DNA from: Aphodosoma sp045126975
GTDB taxonomy: Bacteria; Bacteroidota; Bacteroidia; Bacteroidales; Paludibacteraceae
DNA: 7,530 bases
NCBI GenBank assembly: GCA_045126975.1
Contig: JBGVPL010000017.1
Location: 1 to 7,530 of the forward strand
Reading direction: 5' to 3'
Shown: one piece after another, positions 6,113 through 7,530 of the stretch
Numbering within the stretch: position 1 is the first letter of the stretch
Layout of the letters: each line of letters opens with the position of its first letter
Program-made: the position numbers and the translations under genes
The notes under the pieces: model-generated
Seen by the model: only the letters and a program-made list of their open reading frames with translations
Told to the model about the DNA's origin: nothing
Database searches by the model: none

Positions 6113-7197
6113 TTTACAATATTATTTTCTAATCTATTTTTTATTTTATCTTTTTGAAGCTTTTGAATACTAAATTGAGAAACATCGTAAACCATGTCAC
6201 GCTCAATATATAACTCACCATTATATTTACCTTTAATTTTTGAACCATTTTGAGTTTTTACTCCAAATTGAACTTCATTTTCTTTAATTGTTATACTTCC
6301 TTCTTTTACTAAAAAATATTCTTCTTTTTCTGTTTCTTCGTTCCATCTAGCTACAAACGAAGGGAATGCACTTAAATCTTCGTCGCCATAAGTATCAGCC
6401 CCTGGACTTTGTGCAGCTGTGCCGATAGTGTGTTCTTGTGATACTAAATAGGTACCATAGATATCTTGTCGATTTTCTGGTTTGCTATAACACATAAAAA
6501 CTGCAGCATATTCTTCCGAATAAAGTGATACGCATATTGTGTTCATACTATTCCCAAACCAAAATGTTTGAACGTCATATAAAATATCGTTTTCTGTAAA
6601 AGTTATTTCTTTATTTAGTACTTCAGGTTCTATATTGTCGCATTGCAAATCATAGTAAGATGTATCAGTTATAGTTGGTTTCCCTTCAAAAACAAATGTA
6701 GTAGGCTGATCATCGATAGTGGTTTTAATACGAAATTCAGCCGCTTCCCAATTTGAGTTTTTATCGAATACAACATCAAATTTATCTGGCTCGATAGTTT
6801 CAACTAATTTTCCATCTACTATCCTATGAATGTTTACTGCGCATTTACCAGGTTCAAGCATTGTAGGGTCAATAAAAAAGCGGTCACTAAATGAAGTAGT
6901 CGATTTGCTTTGTGTGGTTACAGGAAAAATATATTCGTTAGTATATGATAATAAATTGATTTCTAAACCATAACCTGAACCCGTAAGGGTTTTCGTAATA
7001 GTGTCGAAATTTACACTATCTGTTGATAATCTAAACGAAAATGAATGTATATTAGGCAAAGCAAAATCTTCTATACCTAAAATATAAATATGGGCATTTT
7101 TTAGACCTATGGAATTTCTGTAAGAGTCGGGATTACATGAATTCAATATAATCCCAAATATTATTACTACAACAATAAAAAAAAGTGATTTCTTCAT
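6097..7197 (-). CDS. Predicted lipoprotein 2, likely paralogue of lipoprotein 1
   Basis: A 366-residue protein with a clear lipoprotein signal: MKKSLFFIVVVIIFGIILNSC, lipobox LNSC with the acylated cysteine at C21. The mature part is predicted beta-rich. It resembles lipoprotein 1 in layout: SGYGLEI (74-80) matches SGYGVVL, IYGTYLVS (246-253) matches AGDYLVS, and GSITIKENEVQFGVKTQ...KIKGKYNGELY (300-330) matches the closing segment that ends in VVGSYKGPY. A first, weaker half (about 30-176) seems to precede the second (about 195-331). A charged tail of about 30 residues, rich in K, Q and N, follows the last beta motif and is absent from lipoprotein 1. The gene looks more AT-rich than cysS by eye. 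I recognise no named family; surface or periplasmic binding is only a guess. The cysS promoter overlaps its 3' end. No reliable promoter was found upstream. Confidence 0.84.
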   Translation of the reverse strand: MKKSLFFIVVVIIFGIILNSCNPDSYRNSIGLKNAHIYILGIEDFALPNIHSFSFRLSTDSVNFDTITKTLTGSGYGLEINLLSYTNEYIFPVTTQSKSTTSFSDRFFIDPTMLEPGKCAVNIHRIVDGKLVETIEPDKFDVVFDKNSNWEAAEFRIKTTIDDQPTTFVFEGKPTITDTSYYDLQCDNIEPEVLNKEITFTENDILYDVQTFWFGNSMNTICVSLYSEEYAAVFMCYSKPENRQDIYGTYLVSQEHTIGTAAQSPGADTYGDEDLSAFPSFVARWNEETEKEEYFLVKEGSITIKENEVQFGVKTQNGSKIKGKYNGELYIERDMVYDVSQFSIQKLQKDKIKNRLENNIVNLQKR

Positions 7198-7253
7198 GAT
7201 AAAATAGATTTTAGTTGTTAGTAATTATTTTAAACGTACTAAGATAAATATAT

Positions 7254-7270
7254 TTTTTGAATTTCAAAAA
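7254..7270. promoter_or_regulatory. AT-rich palindrome upstream of lipoprotein 2
   Basis: TTTTTGAA (7254-7261) and TTCAAAAA (7263-7270) form a perfect 8-bp inverted repeat around a single T, 57 bp before the lipoprotein 2 start. It contains a TTTG on the minus strand. A weak -7-like TACGTTTA lies at 7238-7231, but the spacing is 26 nt, longer than the 19-21 expected. It may be an operator or simply low-complexity sequence. The rest of the 167-bp gap holds a small hairpin (GAAAGT/ACTTTC, 7298-7311) without a T-run and a short direct repeat of GAATGC (minus strand, about 7329-7343). Confidence 0.3.
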
Positions 7271-7364
7271 TTTTAAGTGTTTTTTACAATCTGTTTAGAA
7301 AGTTTACTTTCCTCACTCAATCCAGAATAGCATTCGTGCATTCCGTGTGCAATAAAAACTATAT

Positions 7365-7530
7365 CTACTCATATATCTCCGCAAGATAAATTTGTTCCGT
7401 CTGCCCTGGCGTAGGAATCAAATGCGCCTTACGTCCAATCGTATGCAAATCCATAATCGACGAATACCCCGAACGACACACAATCTGCTTAGCCTCTTGC
7501 ATATACCACTGCAACAACTCCGTCGGCAAA
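7365..7530 (-). CDS. MurG-like glycosyltransferase, C-terminal end only
   Basis: Reading the minus strand from the right edge gives 54 codons and a TAG stop (7367-7365). The peptide contains QEAKQIVCRSGYSSIMDL, then a GRKAHLIPTPGQTEQIYLAE segment. This matches the C-terminal nucleotide-sugar-binding half of family 28 (GT-B) glycosyltransferases such as MurG: a [C/S]RSG motif with the donor-binding loop, then a hydrophobic strand ending in IP and a glutamine-rich Q-T-E-Q motif. The sequence is not that of MurG itself as I know it, so it is better called a MurG-like family protein of unknown acceptor. The gene continues beyond the window. Its 3' end lies 167 bp upstream of lipoprotein 2, with no strong terminator between them. 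Confidence 0.75.
   Translation of the reverse strand, partial: LPTELLQWYMQEAKQIVCRSGYSSIMDLHTIGRKAHLIPTPGQTEQIYLAEIYE

Noticed and set aside
7231..7268. Promoter for lipoprotein 2 (TTTG at 7268-7265, TACGTTTA at 7238-7231, minus strand)
   Set aside because: The spacing is 26 nt and the last -7 base is A instead of G, so it does not fit the Bacteroidota consensus well enough to call.
7298..7311. Small hairpin GAAAGT/ACTTTC as terminator of the glycosyltransferase gene
   Set aside because: The stem is six AT-rich pairs with a 2-nt centre and no T-run follows on the minus strand.

Overview
The window reads as a Bacteroidales-type (phylum Bacteroidota) chromosome segment. The evidence is an AT-rich sequence, two lipoproteins with Bacteroidota-style signal peptides, no Shine-Dalgarno sequences before the starts I could fix, and one well-formed Bacteroides-type promoter (TTTG, 20 nt, TAACTTTG) in front of cysS. 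I cannot name the genus.

Layout. The left end holds the 3' part of a plus-strand AAA+/DUF4143 ATPase gene, closed by a strong bidirectional hairpin terminator (792-829). Everything to the right is on the minus strand. In transcription order it runs: the tail of a MurG-like glycosyltransferase (cut by the right edge), lipoprotein 2 (6097-7197), cysS (4584-6041), lipoprotein 1 (3545-4552), mazG (2631-3467), and an EF-hand/three-helix membrane protein of unknown function (845-2539). The shared terminator follows. cysS has its own promoter. Lipoprotein 1 follows cysS by 31 bp and is probably co-transcribed with it; the 77 and 91 bp gaps after that have no clear promoter or terminator.

Functions. 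cysS charges tRNA-Cys and mazG hydrolyses nucleoside triphosphates; both are housekeeping. The two lipoproteins on either side of cysS look like divergent paralogues, each apparently built from two similar halves. The EF-hand protein combines a perfect calcium-binding loop, a CxxC...CxC cysteine cluster and three membrane helices. I see no sign that these genes form one pathway.

The most unusual material is between the genes. Two nearly identical 29-bp REP-like elements (GTAG plus a palindrome) sit at the 3' ends of lipoprotein 1 and mazG, in the same orientation. One supplies the stop codon of lipoprotein 1. The other is translated as part of the mazG C-terminus. Short tandem repeats, mostly with a 7-bp period, fill three successive gene gaps, and two of those gaps share the same order of repeat blocks. 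I found no convincing new multi-gene system; the repeat architecture and the EF-hand membrane protein deserve the second look.
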